From Dipteronia dyeriana (Eukaryota; Streptophyta; Magnoliopsida; Sapindales; Sapindaceae), in assembly GCA_032871835.1 (NCBI GenBank), contig CM065297.1, positions 86,263,052-86,327,051 on the forward strand: a stretch of DNA of 64,000 bases. Direction: 5' to 3'. The notes beneath the pieces are model-generated. The model was not told the DNA's origin and made no database searches. It saw only the letters and a list, made by a program, of their open reading frames with translations. Below, piece after piece: positions 24,779 through 35,769 of this stretch. The translations under genes and the position numbers were made by a program. How positions within the stretch are numbered: position 1 is the first letter of the stretch; each line of letters opens with the position of its first letter.

Positions 24779-26470
24779 TGTGCCTAAAAGTAGAATTATC
24801 CTGAATGAGCTTTCAGGAGATACAATTCCACAAGAGGTTTTCCGACCAAGCTCAATTGTAAGTTCTGTACCAACACAAGATCAACAATCTACCATACCTC
24901 ATCGTAGTGGGAGGGTTAGTAGACAACCCGAGCAATACAACGGTCTAAAAGAATCTGTAGAGAATCTTTTGGACGACGATGACCCTATACGTATAAGGAA
25001 GCAATGTAAGATGTTGATTATTGCCATTGGTAAAAGGCAATGCAATCCGAAATTGAATATATGTTCAAAAACAAAGTCTGGTCTCTTGTTGACTTTTTTA
25101 AAGGGATAAAACCCATTGGGTGCAAGTGGGTATACAAGAGGAAAAGAGGAATGGATGGAAAAGTGGAAATCTTTAAAGCTAGATTGGTAGCTAAAGGTTA
25201 TACACAGAAGGAAGGTATGGATTATGAAGAAACCTTCTCTCTTGTGGCCATGCTTAAATCTATTAGGATACTCTTATCCATTGCGGCATCTCTAGACCTA
25301 GAGATTTGGCTAATGGACGTCAAGACAGCTTTTCTTAATGGAAGTCTTGACAAAAGCATCTATATGATGCAACCAGAAGGATTCATTGAAAAAGGCCAAG
25401 AGGAAAGGGTATGCAAGTTGCAAAGATCCATATATGGATTGAAGCAAGCATCCAGATCCTGGAACATAAGGTTCGATCAAGCGATGAAAAGTTTTGGATT
25501 TATTCAAAACCTAGATGAACCATGTGTATACAAAATGATTAAACGCAACAAGTTGGTTTTCCTAGTTCTTTATGTTGATGATATACTACTCATCGGAAAC
25601 AATGTAGGTGTATTGACATCAGTAAAAGAATGGTTAGCAAAACAATTTGATATGAAGGACTTAGAAGAAGTAAGTTATATTCTTGGTATCCAAGTCATAA
25701 TGGATAGAAAGAATGGAACGATTGCATTATCCCAAGCTTCAAACATATATAAAATTTTGTCTAGGTTTTCCATGCAAGATTCCAAGAAAGGTATGTTACC
25801 TTTCAAACATGGAGTCAAACTTTCTAGGGAACAAGTTCCTAAGAATGAGCATGAAGAAAAATTCATGAGTAGTGTTCCATATGCTTTGGCAGTTAGAAGG
25901 CCAGATATTTGTTTTGCTGTGGGCATAGTTAGCAGGTTTCAATCGAAACCTGGTCTTGATCACTTGACGGCAGTCAAACATATTTTTAAGTATCTTAGGA
26001 GAACGATATATTATATGTTTGTATACTCCGGAGGGGATTTAATTCCCTTTGGTTATACAAATTCTAATATTCAGTCAGATTCTGACTCCATGAGATCAAT
26101 ATCAGGATCTGTGTTTACTATTGGAGGAGGGGCAGTCATATGGAGAAGTATTAAGCAATCTTGTATTGCTGATTCTACCATGGAAGTCGAGTATGTTGCC
26201 GCATACGAGTCTACTAAAGATGCTATCTTGCTCTGACAATTCTTGATTGACTTGGAAGTGGTTCCTGATGCGAATAATCCGATCACTATCTATTGTGACA
26301 ATAGTGGAGCAGTGACTAATTCGAGAGAACCAAGAAGTCATAAGAGAGGGAAACACATTGAAAGAAAGTATTATCTTCAGAGGGAAATTATGCATAGGGG
26401 TGACGTCACGATTACCAAGATCACATCAGAAGAAAATCTAATTGATCCCTTTACAAAGGCTCTTCCATAA
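24779..26470 (+). pseudogene. pol: Copia pol fragment (RT-RNase H), 5'-truncated
   Basis: It starts within the pre-RT linker (PHRSGRVSRQPEQY) after an abrupt switch from Tat sequence. One frameshift near 25040 leads into a 398-codon frame covering reverse transcriptase: WVYKRKRG, LDLEIWLMDVKTAFLNGSL, YGLKQASRSWN and the active site VLYVDDILLIGNN. RNase H follows (STMEVEYVAAYESTKDA, a stop at 26234-26236, then IYCDNSGAVTNSREP and FTKALP to 26470). The RT-RNase H bridge is short by several residues (PYALAVRRPDI). Gag, protease and integrase are missing. Confidence 0.85.
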
Positions 26471-26544
26471 AAGAGTTTTGATGGGCATCTAGAGAACATG
26501 GAGATGAGAGATATAACACATTTGCTATAGAGCAAGTGGGAGAT

Positions 26545-29336
26545 TGTTGGGATTATGCTCGATAGCAAGAGTATAATAATGTATTTGACAATCTTTTCAT
26601 ATTAATAAAGTGATTTCTAGTTTAACAAATCTTATAACATTAATAGTTTAATTATTATAATTGTCAAAAGTAAATAATCATAAGATCAAAAGACTATGAG
26701 AACAGAAGAATTGTTCATACATTTAGATATGTATGAGGTAGACACAATTCTTTAGTTAGTCTTGAATAATATTCACAACTTAAGATAAAGGTTGGGCGTC
26801 TTTATCTTGTCAAAGTTGTAGATTATCTTACTAGCATTTGAGTGAGATCAAATGTGTTATGATGAGTCTAAAATTATCAAAGTGTGGTGTCTTTGGGCAA
26901 AAGAATCTAGTGCACTGGGTGCATTGAATTAAATCACAGAGTAATACATGATCTAGAACCGTCAGTGGATAAAAGTTTTCACTTGAAGACAATCGGAGAC
27001 TCTATCTCAATCTTGAGATAAATGATGGACTTATAGTTGCAAGTGTTATTATTTGAGCTATCAATGAGTACAATTATATAGGATAGTCTATCCTCGATAG
27101 TTTGGTGGTATTCATTTGTTAATCGATAGAGGACTTCATTTATGATATGGATATCGTGACTCCATTTATTAAATGAGAGTAGAATACCATCATATGGATA
27201 TTTTGAGGTATTGGATATTAAATCTTAACGTTAAGTTTTCAATAGTGTCTATTGAAACATGGCTTCTGGACAAGAAAAAATATCCAAGTTTAAAATGTGA
27301 TCATATGAGTAAATATGATAACTTGGAGAGCGATAGGCGGTCTATGAGCTCTTGGCGATTACTGGTATTCTTCACGAGGATACACTTTCTCCATTAAGAT
27401 TGTCTAAGGTATGAATGAGAAATATTAACTTATTCTATCTTTATTTAAGAGTTCAATTTTAGTTCTTTAGTGGAATGAACTAAAATTAATAGATTTGACC
27501 TAAGTGAATCATTTGTTGATTGTGATTAGGTTATGTCTATTGAAGCTTAAATTTAGAGATCCCGCCAAGATCCCCAATCTACACGAACTTGCATGGATCA
27601 CTTGATATATTCTACCAGACCAATTTAGGGATCCATCTAGAATTGTATTAAGGCATGTGGACTTGTTTCTTTTTGTAAGAATGGGTATAGTTCACTTGTG
27701 GACTTTTTATTAAGGTCCAGTGGATTTAATAAAATAAGAAAAATAATATATATGCCTATATAATGTCATGGCCGGCAAGGCTAATATATAAAAGCCTAAT
27801 ATATTATTTTATATTTTATTATTTAATTAAATGGAAATTAATTAATTTATTGATTAATTAATTATTTAATTAAAATTCAAAATCTTTTTCCTAATAGGAA
27901 AAGGTCTCCTAATATTATACTATTGTTGGTAGTATAATTAATATTAAGGACTATATTTGATAAGTAGATAAATAAAATGAATTATTTATCTAGTCAAATT
28001 AGGAATTTTTTAATATGGTCACAAATACTCTAATGAGTTGGATTAGGAGTCTTAGTGTAGGAAATAATTTTTTTTGAAAAATGATTCTTGGCCACTAAGT
28101 AAATCCACCTAAGAATAGGATTCTTGCCGACCAAGTAAATCCTCTTTAGGAGAAGATTTGTGAACCTATAAATATAGGTTGTAAATTTTGACAAAGCCTT
28201 AGTTTTTGGTGTGAGAAATTGGTTTTTATTAATTTTTTTATTGTTTAAAAAAAATAAAAACTTCGTCCAACTCATTGTGTGAAGAATTCGGCCAAGCATA
28301 GAGAAAAGAGGGAACATTTTTGTTTTCGATAGTACACTAGTATCCTTTGCATCTAAGGATGGCAATTTGACCCACACCCGCTGGCACTCGCCTGAACCCG
28401 ACAATGTAGGGTCGGGTGTGGATGGTGAATTTACGACCCGCGAACCCGTTTAATAAAAAACCCAGTGGGTTAGCGGACGGGTGCGGATAGGAAAAACCAA
28501 CCCGAGGGTTAGACCCGCGAACCCGTATAAATAAAATACTTGTATATAAACATACATAGACATTTGAATTATTTCTGATCGTTTTATTTTTATAGCTATT
28601 ATTGTTTTGTAATGTATCAAGTAGGGAATTAGAAATAGAAATATAATTCAATTAAGTATCCAATAGCTGATTACATGTGGAAATTTACAAATGACAAATC
28701 GCTGGTTCGCGGGTTCGTTGGTTGCAGGTTTTTGGGTATCCCTTGGGTGAATTATCCACCCATGAACCTACATTGTTTCGCGGGTTCACGGGTGAGGGTA
28801 TGGGTGCAGCCATAACCCGCGGGTTCAAACCCGCCCCGAACCAGCTTACCTACGCCAGTTCGAGGGCGGGCGTGGGTGAGGAAAATTTTTGCGAGTGAGG
28901 GTTTGGATTTTACAAAACCCACCCGAACCAGACCCGCTGCCATCCCTATTTGCATCAAAAGATTTTTGTGTACAACATCGATTCAATCACGCGAGTTTCA
29001 ATCAAATTGATTGATAATTCACAAGTGACCGAACATTCTTGGTTTCTCTCTTGGAGGGTTATTGTGACTAACTAAGAAGAAGATTTTGTTTATTTCCATC
29101 ATCAAGTATACAATTTAAAAAAGGGAACCCACACTCCTAAGTGATTCACATTCGTGATTGGATTGGAAGATCTTTCGACGCTAGTTCAATCATCACGAAA
29201 AAAAGGTACGATACTTTTTATATACATCAATTAATCTAGGGTTAAGGTTCTTGTTATTAAAAGGGAGCATTTTTTATTTATACCAAACCCTAATTTTCAT
29301 GCTTCCGCTGTGCGATTTTCCCTACACTTTCTCGCT
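26545..29336 (+). mobile_element. 3' LTR of the truncated Copia element (contains nested MITE)
   Basis: A polypurine tract (AGCAAGTGGGAGAT) precedes TGTTGGGATTATGC at 26545. The right end is read as GATTTTCCCTACA at 29336, giving TGTTGGG...CCCTACA terminal inverted repeats. Removing the nested MITE and one target copy leaves about 2.19 kb. Sequence right of 29336 matches another Tat LTR, which supports the border. A TATATAAAAG motif near 27785 may be its promoter. Confidence 0.7.
28354..28948. mobile_element. hAT-type MITE with 8-bp TSD
   Basis: A 595-bp GC-rich block ends in TAAGGATGGCA on the left and TGCCATCCCTA on the right, which are near-perfect inverted ends. It is flanked by identical 8-bp copies TTTGCATC at 28346-28353 and 28949-28956, the duplication size of the hAT superfamily. 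Inside, CGCGGGTT and GAACCCG-type motifs recur on both strands. There is no transposase, so it is non-autonomous. Confidence 0.9.
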
Positions 29337-29800
29337 CTGTGTATCTCACGCATTAAATGAATTATATGTTTTACCGGATTTGAACTTTGGTATCTCTAAG
29401 GAAATATTCTCCTTATCAAAGTGTACTTGATGGTTCCTTGTTTAAGTAAGACTCATTAACTGCGTTTTTGAGTCGTTGTTATTCCGAACTTAATAGCTTC
29501 CACGTGTCGTTTAGCCGACCCATCATCTAGCCTAACTAGACCTCTTTTACTCCGACCAGATTCTTAAATTGATCGGTTAGTTAAACCAGATCAGACCATC
29601 TTTACCCGATCGGTTTTGTTACCCTGTTCGGGTTATCTTCATCCAACCATCTGGGTAAACTTGACCGGGTCTTGAGATCATTTTTTGGTCAACTTAGGCT
29701 GGTATTTTCTAGCTAACTTTTACTGATGTAACATACATAATCACCATATTTTTTAGTGATAATGCTGACATGTCAGCTCTTTAACTTTTACCAATGACGT
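29337..29800 (-). mobile_element. Tat LTR fragment A (minus)
   Basis: It aligns by eye with LTR B: AAGGAA...TGGTTCCTTG, GAGTCGT, CCGACC and GTCAACTTAGGCTGGT recur in order. The left side is cut by the Copia LTR; the right end is near 29800. Confidence 0.6.
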
Positions 29801-29957
29801 GTCTTATCTCAACCGGATTTACGAGGGCCAATAGGGGTTACATCGACTATCTCCGAACACACCTTAAGGTCTTGGGCTACTACAGATGTCGACAACTGAT
29901 ACAGGGAAGTGAGGTTGGTTGTCTTCGGTATGGTGATCCTTTACCTAGCAACATCCT

Positions 29958-30158
29958 CTATAACTCAGCGGGGGATTCTTGAACACATTGGAATGCGTCT
30001 AGGGAGATCCCAACCAGGGTACCTATGGAAGTTATCACGGTATGGCCATCTGTGATTGGGGTCGTAGAAGACAATCCTCCTCCTGTGACACTGCCATTTA
30101 TCAGGCCTAAGATATAAATATCTTGTGGAGAGTGGCTCTCATCTCTTCTGTTTGCCAT
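29958..30158 (-). pseudogene. gag: Tat gag N-terminus (minus)
   Basis: On the minus strand MANRRDESHSP... and GTLVGISLDAFQCVQES match the plus-strand Tat gag start (MATSRDRSQSP... and VTAGISLDAFLELQES). It follows LTR B by about 80 bases, as gag should, but breaks off after 66 codons. Confidence 0.7.
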
Positions 30159-30239
30159 GTTAGCTTTTCACGAGTTCTTGAGGTGATTCCGTAACACGGT
30201 TACCACCCATTCTCCTCCTCCTTATAACGCCAATTATTG

Positions 30240-31076
30240 ACGATGATTTTTGGATTATATAAATTAACCATGCATCTAACAAGTTAATATGAATTAACAA
30301 TTAGAACTGTAAAGCAAGACATAAAATTAATCACGCAAAACAGAAGGTTTTACATAGAGGCAGCGAGAAAAAGATCTCACTTTGAAAGGATGAATTACAC
30401 ACTCAATCTCTCTTACAGTCTTACAGTTATACATTTTTTACACCACCAGTCTATTGGTATTTGAGGGTCTATTTATACATGCGTAGAACCCTAAATATTA
30501 ATGTACAAGGAAATATGACAATGTTTAGTAAGACTCTAACTTATCGGAGTCGTCTTTAACTTCTTTCTTGTTTTGCATTTTCTGCTCATTTAATGATACT
30601 AGATTCTCCGTTGAATTCGGGATCTAATATCTCTAAGGAAGTTTGTTTCCTTACAGGAACCTATCTCGTGGTTCCTTGCTTGGATAGGATTATTTCTCTA
30701 CGTATTTGAGTCGTGGTTGGTTTTGACTTAACATCTTCCACGTATCGTTGGCCGACCTAATATCTAACCCGACCGGGTCTCCTTAATTTGATCGGTTACT
30801 CAATCCTGACCAGTATGTCCTTTGTCTGCTCAATTATCTCACCTGACCAGACTCTTTTATCCAGTCGATTATTAAACTAGATCGGACCTTCTCTACCAGA
30901 TCGATATAGTGAATCTGGTCAGATCATCTTTACCCGATCCCTCGGATAAATCTGATTGGGTATTGTTGAGTCATGAGATCATCTGTTGGTCAACTTGAGT
31001 TGGTCTTTTCTTGCTGACTTTGATGACGTGGCGTATTTAGCAGAACTTCTCTAAGAAGCGAGCTCGTCGAATAACA
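30240..31076 (-). mobile_element. Tat LTR copy B (minus, near full length)
   Basis: The minus-strand start TGTTATTCGACGAG at 31076 parallels TGTTATTGGTGAA of the LTR at 15198. The end is near 30240, ahead of the gag start at 30158. It contains the shared GTCAACTTGAGTTGGT block. It appears inserted within the gag of another copy. Confidence 0.65.
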
Positions 31077-31079
31077 TTG

Positions 31080-31570
31080 GAGAATAGAAAGTTAGAATTG
31101 CCAATCAACATATTGTTTTGGCCATGCCTATGCTCCAGCACTTCTATCATTCGTAACAAGACTTCTCATTCACCATTTGGTTCCCCTTGTTCATCAAACT
31201 TTTGATGAATGGTGATCCCATAAAGATCCCTTAGTATACACCCCTTGATTTAAGCATTACGTCGATTAAATCTGACCGGAGGGCTGGCCACCCGACGTCT
31301 CATTGGCAGAACATCTTCATCAATCAAGACAGACTGAGATCTCTTTCAGTCACCCCCATAACGGTCTTCCTAGGTATACCCAACTCGATCACGATCATAT
31401 CTTCCTACGTCCTCCTGATGACCGATCTCTCCATGATCTCGTTCATCACGGTTACCTTTTCCCTTATAGCTCTCATTGCCTTGGTGATTATCCTCTCTAC
31501 GGCCCCGATCATCTTGACCATCTCTCCTCAAGAAACACTCCCTTCTTTCAATGTGATATGTCATATGTTT
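31080..31570 (-). pseudogene. gag: Tat gag middle fragment (minus)
   Basis: The minus-strand translation gives an Arg/Asp-rich spacer (RRECFLRRDGQDDRGRREDN) and LYGITIHQKFDEQGEP, matching LYGLTIRQKFDEHGEP in the plus-strand gag (about 16755-16800). It has at least three stops. No continuation into pol is present. Confidence 0.7.
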
Positions 31571-31921
31571 ACCGGCTTTGCGAGGGGCACATAGGGTTTC
31601 ATTTACATGGTCAATTACTTAACCTCGAATGGTGTAACTTTCATCTGTTCAATTGTCTCACCGAACCAGGTTTTTCTATTTGATCGACTAAATAACCTGA
31701 TCGGGCTATCTCTACCCGATCGATCTAATGAACCTGGTCAGGTTATCTTTATCTGATCGATCAGATTAAACTTGACTAGATCTCATCGGAGCCTTAAGAT
31801 AAACTACTGGTCAACTTGAGTTGGTTTGTTTTGGTTGACTTTGGTTATGTGACATATCTAATCACCGTTTTCTCTGGTAATAATATTGACCTATCAATCC
31901 CTTTAGATTTGACCAGTAACA
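31571..31921 (-). mobile_element. Tat LTR fragment C (minus)
   Basis: The minus-strand start TGTTACTGGTCAAATC at 31921 and the GTCAACTTGAGTTGGT block identify it as a third Tat LTR copy. It is truncated on the left. Confidence 0.6.
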
Positions 31922-32284
31922 ATTGAATTTTCTGTATTTCTTGTATAAACAGAACTTGTTGCCAAAAATAAAAACATATAATTTTCTATTATCGTGTGTT
32001 AATTTTTTTCTAACATTTGGGAAATTCTGGTTTCCCTCTAAAGCAAATCAGGATCTATTTTTCGTATCATAAAAACGTGCACGTGACATTTGTTACGATC
32101 ACTTATTTTCATAAAAATAAATAAAACTTAATTTTAATTTTAAATTCCAATAGGTTGCTAGATAGGATTTTCATTCTATCTGATCTGTATTTGTTATCTT
32201 TTGAATTTCTTGGATTTCTTATACAAATTGGACTTATCAATAACAAAACATATAAGTTAATTTTCTACTATATGTTAGTTTTAC
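31922..32284. other. AT-rich spacer
   Basis: No gene or recognisable element. The segment lies between the Tat LTR fragment and the candidate left end of the MULE. Confidence 0.4.
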
Positions 32285-32709
32285 GTGTGTTGTGATGATG
32301 TCACATTTTTAATAACTTAAATTTAAAAGGCACATATTATGGTGAACTATCCAAATTGCCCATAAACTTTAATTTTTTAAAAGCAACTTTCTGAACTCGT
32401 CGGCATCTCCCAAAAAAGTTGTCTGAAAAAGTTGTCTCTCTCTCTAAAAAAGTTGTCTCTCTGCAGATTCTGCACTAGAAGGTAACAAATATTTATGATC
32501 TTCATTTAAATTTCTTTTATGCATTTCAGATATTTTACATTCATTTTTGTGTGGGTTAACAATGTATCCATTCCTCGATAATATATGTTATTTCCCGTCT
32601 TTGTAAGAACATGTATGAACATTGAAAAGATCCGAGCTTTTTTCTTCTGTGACCGAGAATATTTTAAGATGAATCGATCTTATTTTATATTAGAACGAGC
32701 TTTTGTTTA

Positions 32710-32964
32710 GTTTGAAAAAAGCTCGATTATTTGAAAAAAATGCTCGATAAAAGTTCTCGGTTCCTTTGAAAATGTTCTCGATCCCTTGATAAAAGTACTC
32801 GATAATTTGACAAATATTCTCAATGCCTTAAAAAAGTTCTCGAACCGTTAGAAATGTTCTCGATCCCTTAGAAAAGTTCTCGTTCACTTGTTAAAAGTTC
32901 TCGTTCACTTGTTAAAAGTTCTCGAAATGTTATAAAACGTTCTCGATAATTTGACAAATATTCT
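32710..32964 (+). repeat. Left subterminal minisatellite, first part
   Basis: About 20-21-bp degenerate units of the form GTTCTCGATCCCTTGATAAA. The array is interrupted at 32965 by the SIRE-type Copia and resumes at 42671. Confidence 0.85.
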
Positions 32965-34542
32965 TGAAACAAATATTATGGTATGTAATAGTAATCTAGA
33001 GGGGGGGTGAATAGATTTTAAATAAATTTTACCCTATTTTCGTTAAAGGTCAAGTTGATGAAAATGCCCCTATCTAGTTACAGAAATACCACAAGTGTAA
33101 AAAATGCGGAAATTGTAAAGACACTTGAGATATACGTGTAAACCCTCCAAATGGGAAAAACCACGGGCTGATGAGTACGTCACACTAGAACCTCGAATCC
33201 ACTAATGGCAAAAGAATTACAACCTAATCCCATTTTAATCCACCACCACTACCTAATCCTGGTATAAGTGAACCTAGTTCATCTTGCTTGCGATTTAAGC
33301 TACCTACTCCCGAAAGCAACACAAGCCTTACTTCTCAATGAAGAGAGAAAGAGTCCTATGTGAATATATGATGATATTCAAAGAACAGACAAGGCTAGGG
33401 AACCCTATTTGCTTATCTAGGATAATGAGATGACAATTAATGCAATCCTAGATATCAAGAGCTAAATGACATGTTCAAGAAGCTTAGCTAAACATAGATC
33501 AAACAATCCTATGAAGCTATCACAATACAACACTCAATCATGTCATCACAACAATCTTTAATTTGTATCTAGAAAATGTTCTAAGAGCATACAAATAATT
33601 AAAGAGATGGCTTAGCAAGCAAAACACTTAACTTGTAAGAAGATAGTGAAGAACTTACCAAACAAGATGTGATGAAGCAAATCTATCCATTGATGCACTC
33701 TAAATGAACTTAGATGATGCAAGATGAAGTTTTTATGCACATGGGAATGCTTTGAGTGATTAAAAATGAGTTCTTGGAAGAGTTTTTACTTTGAAATATG
33801 TTATAAGGAAAATATGTGATGTTCTGAACTCTTACACGACCTTAAACCAAAGAGTTATATATATATATATATAAGATCCAAACAAAGTAAGGTCGTTTTG
33901 GAAAAAACGTTCCAGCTTTCTCTATGTGCGCTGGTGACGTACGCTGGTCAAGTAGCGCACCACCAACGCACAACCTAATTTTACAATAGGCGCTGGACGA
34001 GTGGCGCAGCTTAGTGGCGCAACACATGCGACAATCCACTGGAATGTTGCGATGGTGGGGTTGCGCTAGTCGAGTAGCGCACCACCAGCGCACTGCCCAT
34101 TTTTCCAACTATGCACGGGTGCAATGGCGCAACACATGCGATAATCCACTGGAAAGTTGCGCTGGTCGAGTAGCGCACCACCAGTGCAAAGGCTATTTTT
34201 TCAACACTCAAACACACAAAATCAACAAGTTCAAGAGTGATGAAAGTGCATCCTATTCTAATGCCTAGCATGACATAAAACTTTAATTACAAGATGCCAA
34301 TAAATCAACAAGAGTCATTTAAATCAAAATGCACACAAGTATAAACACTCAACATATATGAATAAGAATTATGCATGAATTTGTGAGTGTGTGCAACTAT
34401 CTCTTCAAAGCAAGCAAGCACAAGAATTTTACCTTTGATGCTTCTCCTCTTGAGGTCTTGAGAGCCTAAGCTACTCTTACATAATACCCCAGAAATGTGA
34501 TTTGTTCATGAAATAAGTCAATCAATAAATGAGGACTTTACA
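32965..34542 (-). repeat. 3' LTR of the SIRE-type Copia
   Basis: On the plus strand it starts TGAAACAAATATTATGG and ends GAGGACTTTACA. A GC-rich repeated block (33925-34195) carries variants of GAGTAGCGCACCACCAGCGC and GGCGCAACACATGCGA with a period near 120 bp. Confidence 0.92.
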
Positions 34543-35769
34543 ATCTCCCCCTTTGCCTATTTCGTGACAAAACCACCACTCATATTGATCCTCACAAAAC
34601 AAAATAAAACACTGGGAAGATATTCTACATTACAAAGAGATATACATAAAAAAAACTTCAAATCTTCAATCTCTTGTAGAATCATCAACTCTACACACAA
34701 GGCAAACAACAAGTACGCTTTCCAAACCAAGTGCATGTGAGATGATCAAGTGGATAGAAAACAAAACCATTTGCATATAAGAATATGAAAAATGCACCAC
34801 ATCATGCAATGCTCCCCCTCAAAGGGTTACTCCTCCTAAATGTAATCTCCCCCTAAAACAAGTACTACTCCCCTTAAAGCCAACACATGCTACTCCCTTA
34901 ACACCACAATGCTAGGTCAATGCTACTCCCCCTTTTTGTCATGATATAGGCAAAGGAGAAGTCCCCAACCGGGTCACTCAAAGCAAAGAAAGAAAGGAGC
35001 ATACAGGATTGTTGCATAATTATATAAGCCACATTTATGCAACTCAATTAATATGAGAGAAACAAGGAGATTTATTTGAAGAAAATGTGTGAATCAAAAA
35101 TGCTTTGCAAACAAGACATGTTGCATTCAAGTCCAAAAACAATGGTATTTGGAAAAGCAAATGACAAAGGTTTCCAATATAATTCAAACCAATTTCACCA
35201 TTTGTCATGAGAGAAGCAAAAATATAGAGCTTTTTATAGATATCAAATTTTAATGGCACTATATCCAACTTTATAAGCTAAACATGACATGAGCAATTTT
35301 GAACCCTATTTGATTTTTCCGGAAGGATACCCGTTTGATAGTAGCCATGTTCAACTAATAAAGAAAGAGAGACATTGATGCAACATTTTAGTCTCACTAG
35401 CTTCTTTTCACACAATATTTTGCATTCAACAATTGCAATCATCAATTCATGCTTTATCATTTTTCATTAGCATGTCATTAAAGAATCATCATGTCATGGA
35501 GATAATTATAGGTCATTCAATATGTACTTCCTAAGTAGATCCCCTAGTCTAAAAATGCATGTTTGAACATAAATATGACATGGATTGTAATCAAATTAAA
35601 GTTCACACTTATTGAAGAAAATACAATATACTAAAGTATAAATGCAACCAAGCTACTCAAGCAATCAATAAAGGAGCATAAACATTTTTTTTTAAAAAAT
35701 TGCATGCAACAAGTATACAATAGCTCTTTTTGCTTGAGTTCCCCTTATGGGGTCAAAAACCACAACTCA
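34543..35769 (-). other. Spacer between pol and 3' LTR of the Copia
   Basis: SIRE-lineage elements often carry an extra env-like frame here. About 1.2 kb is present, but no long frame is seen. A polypurine tract lies next to the LTR at 34543-34556. Confidence 0.5.

Noticed and set aside
34543..35769. Expected env-like ORF of a SIRE element
   Set aside because: Position fits, but no frame long enough or with a membrane segment is visible.
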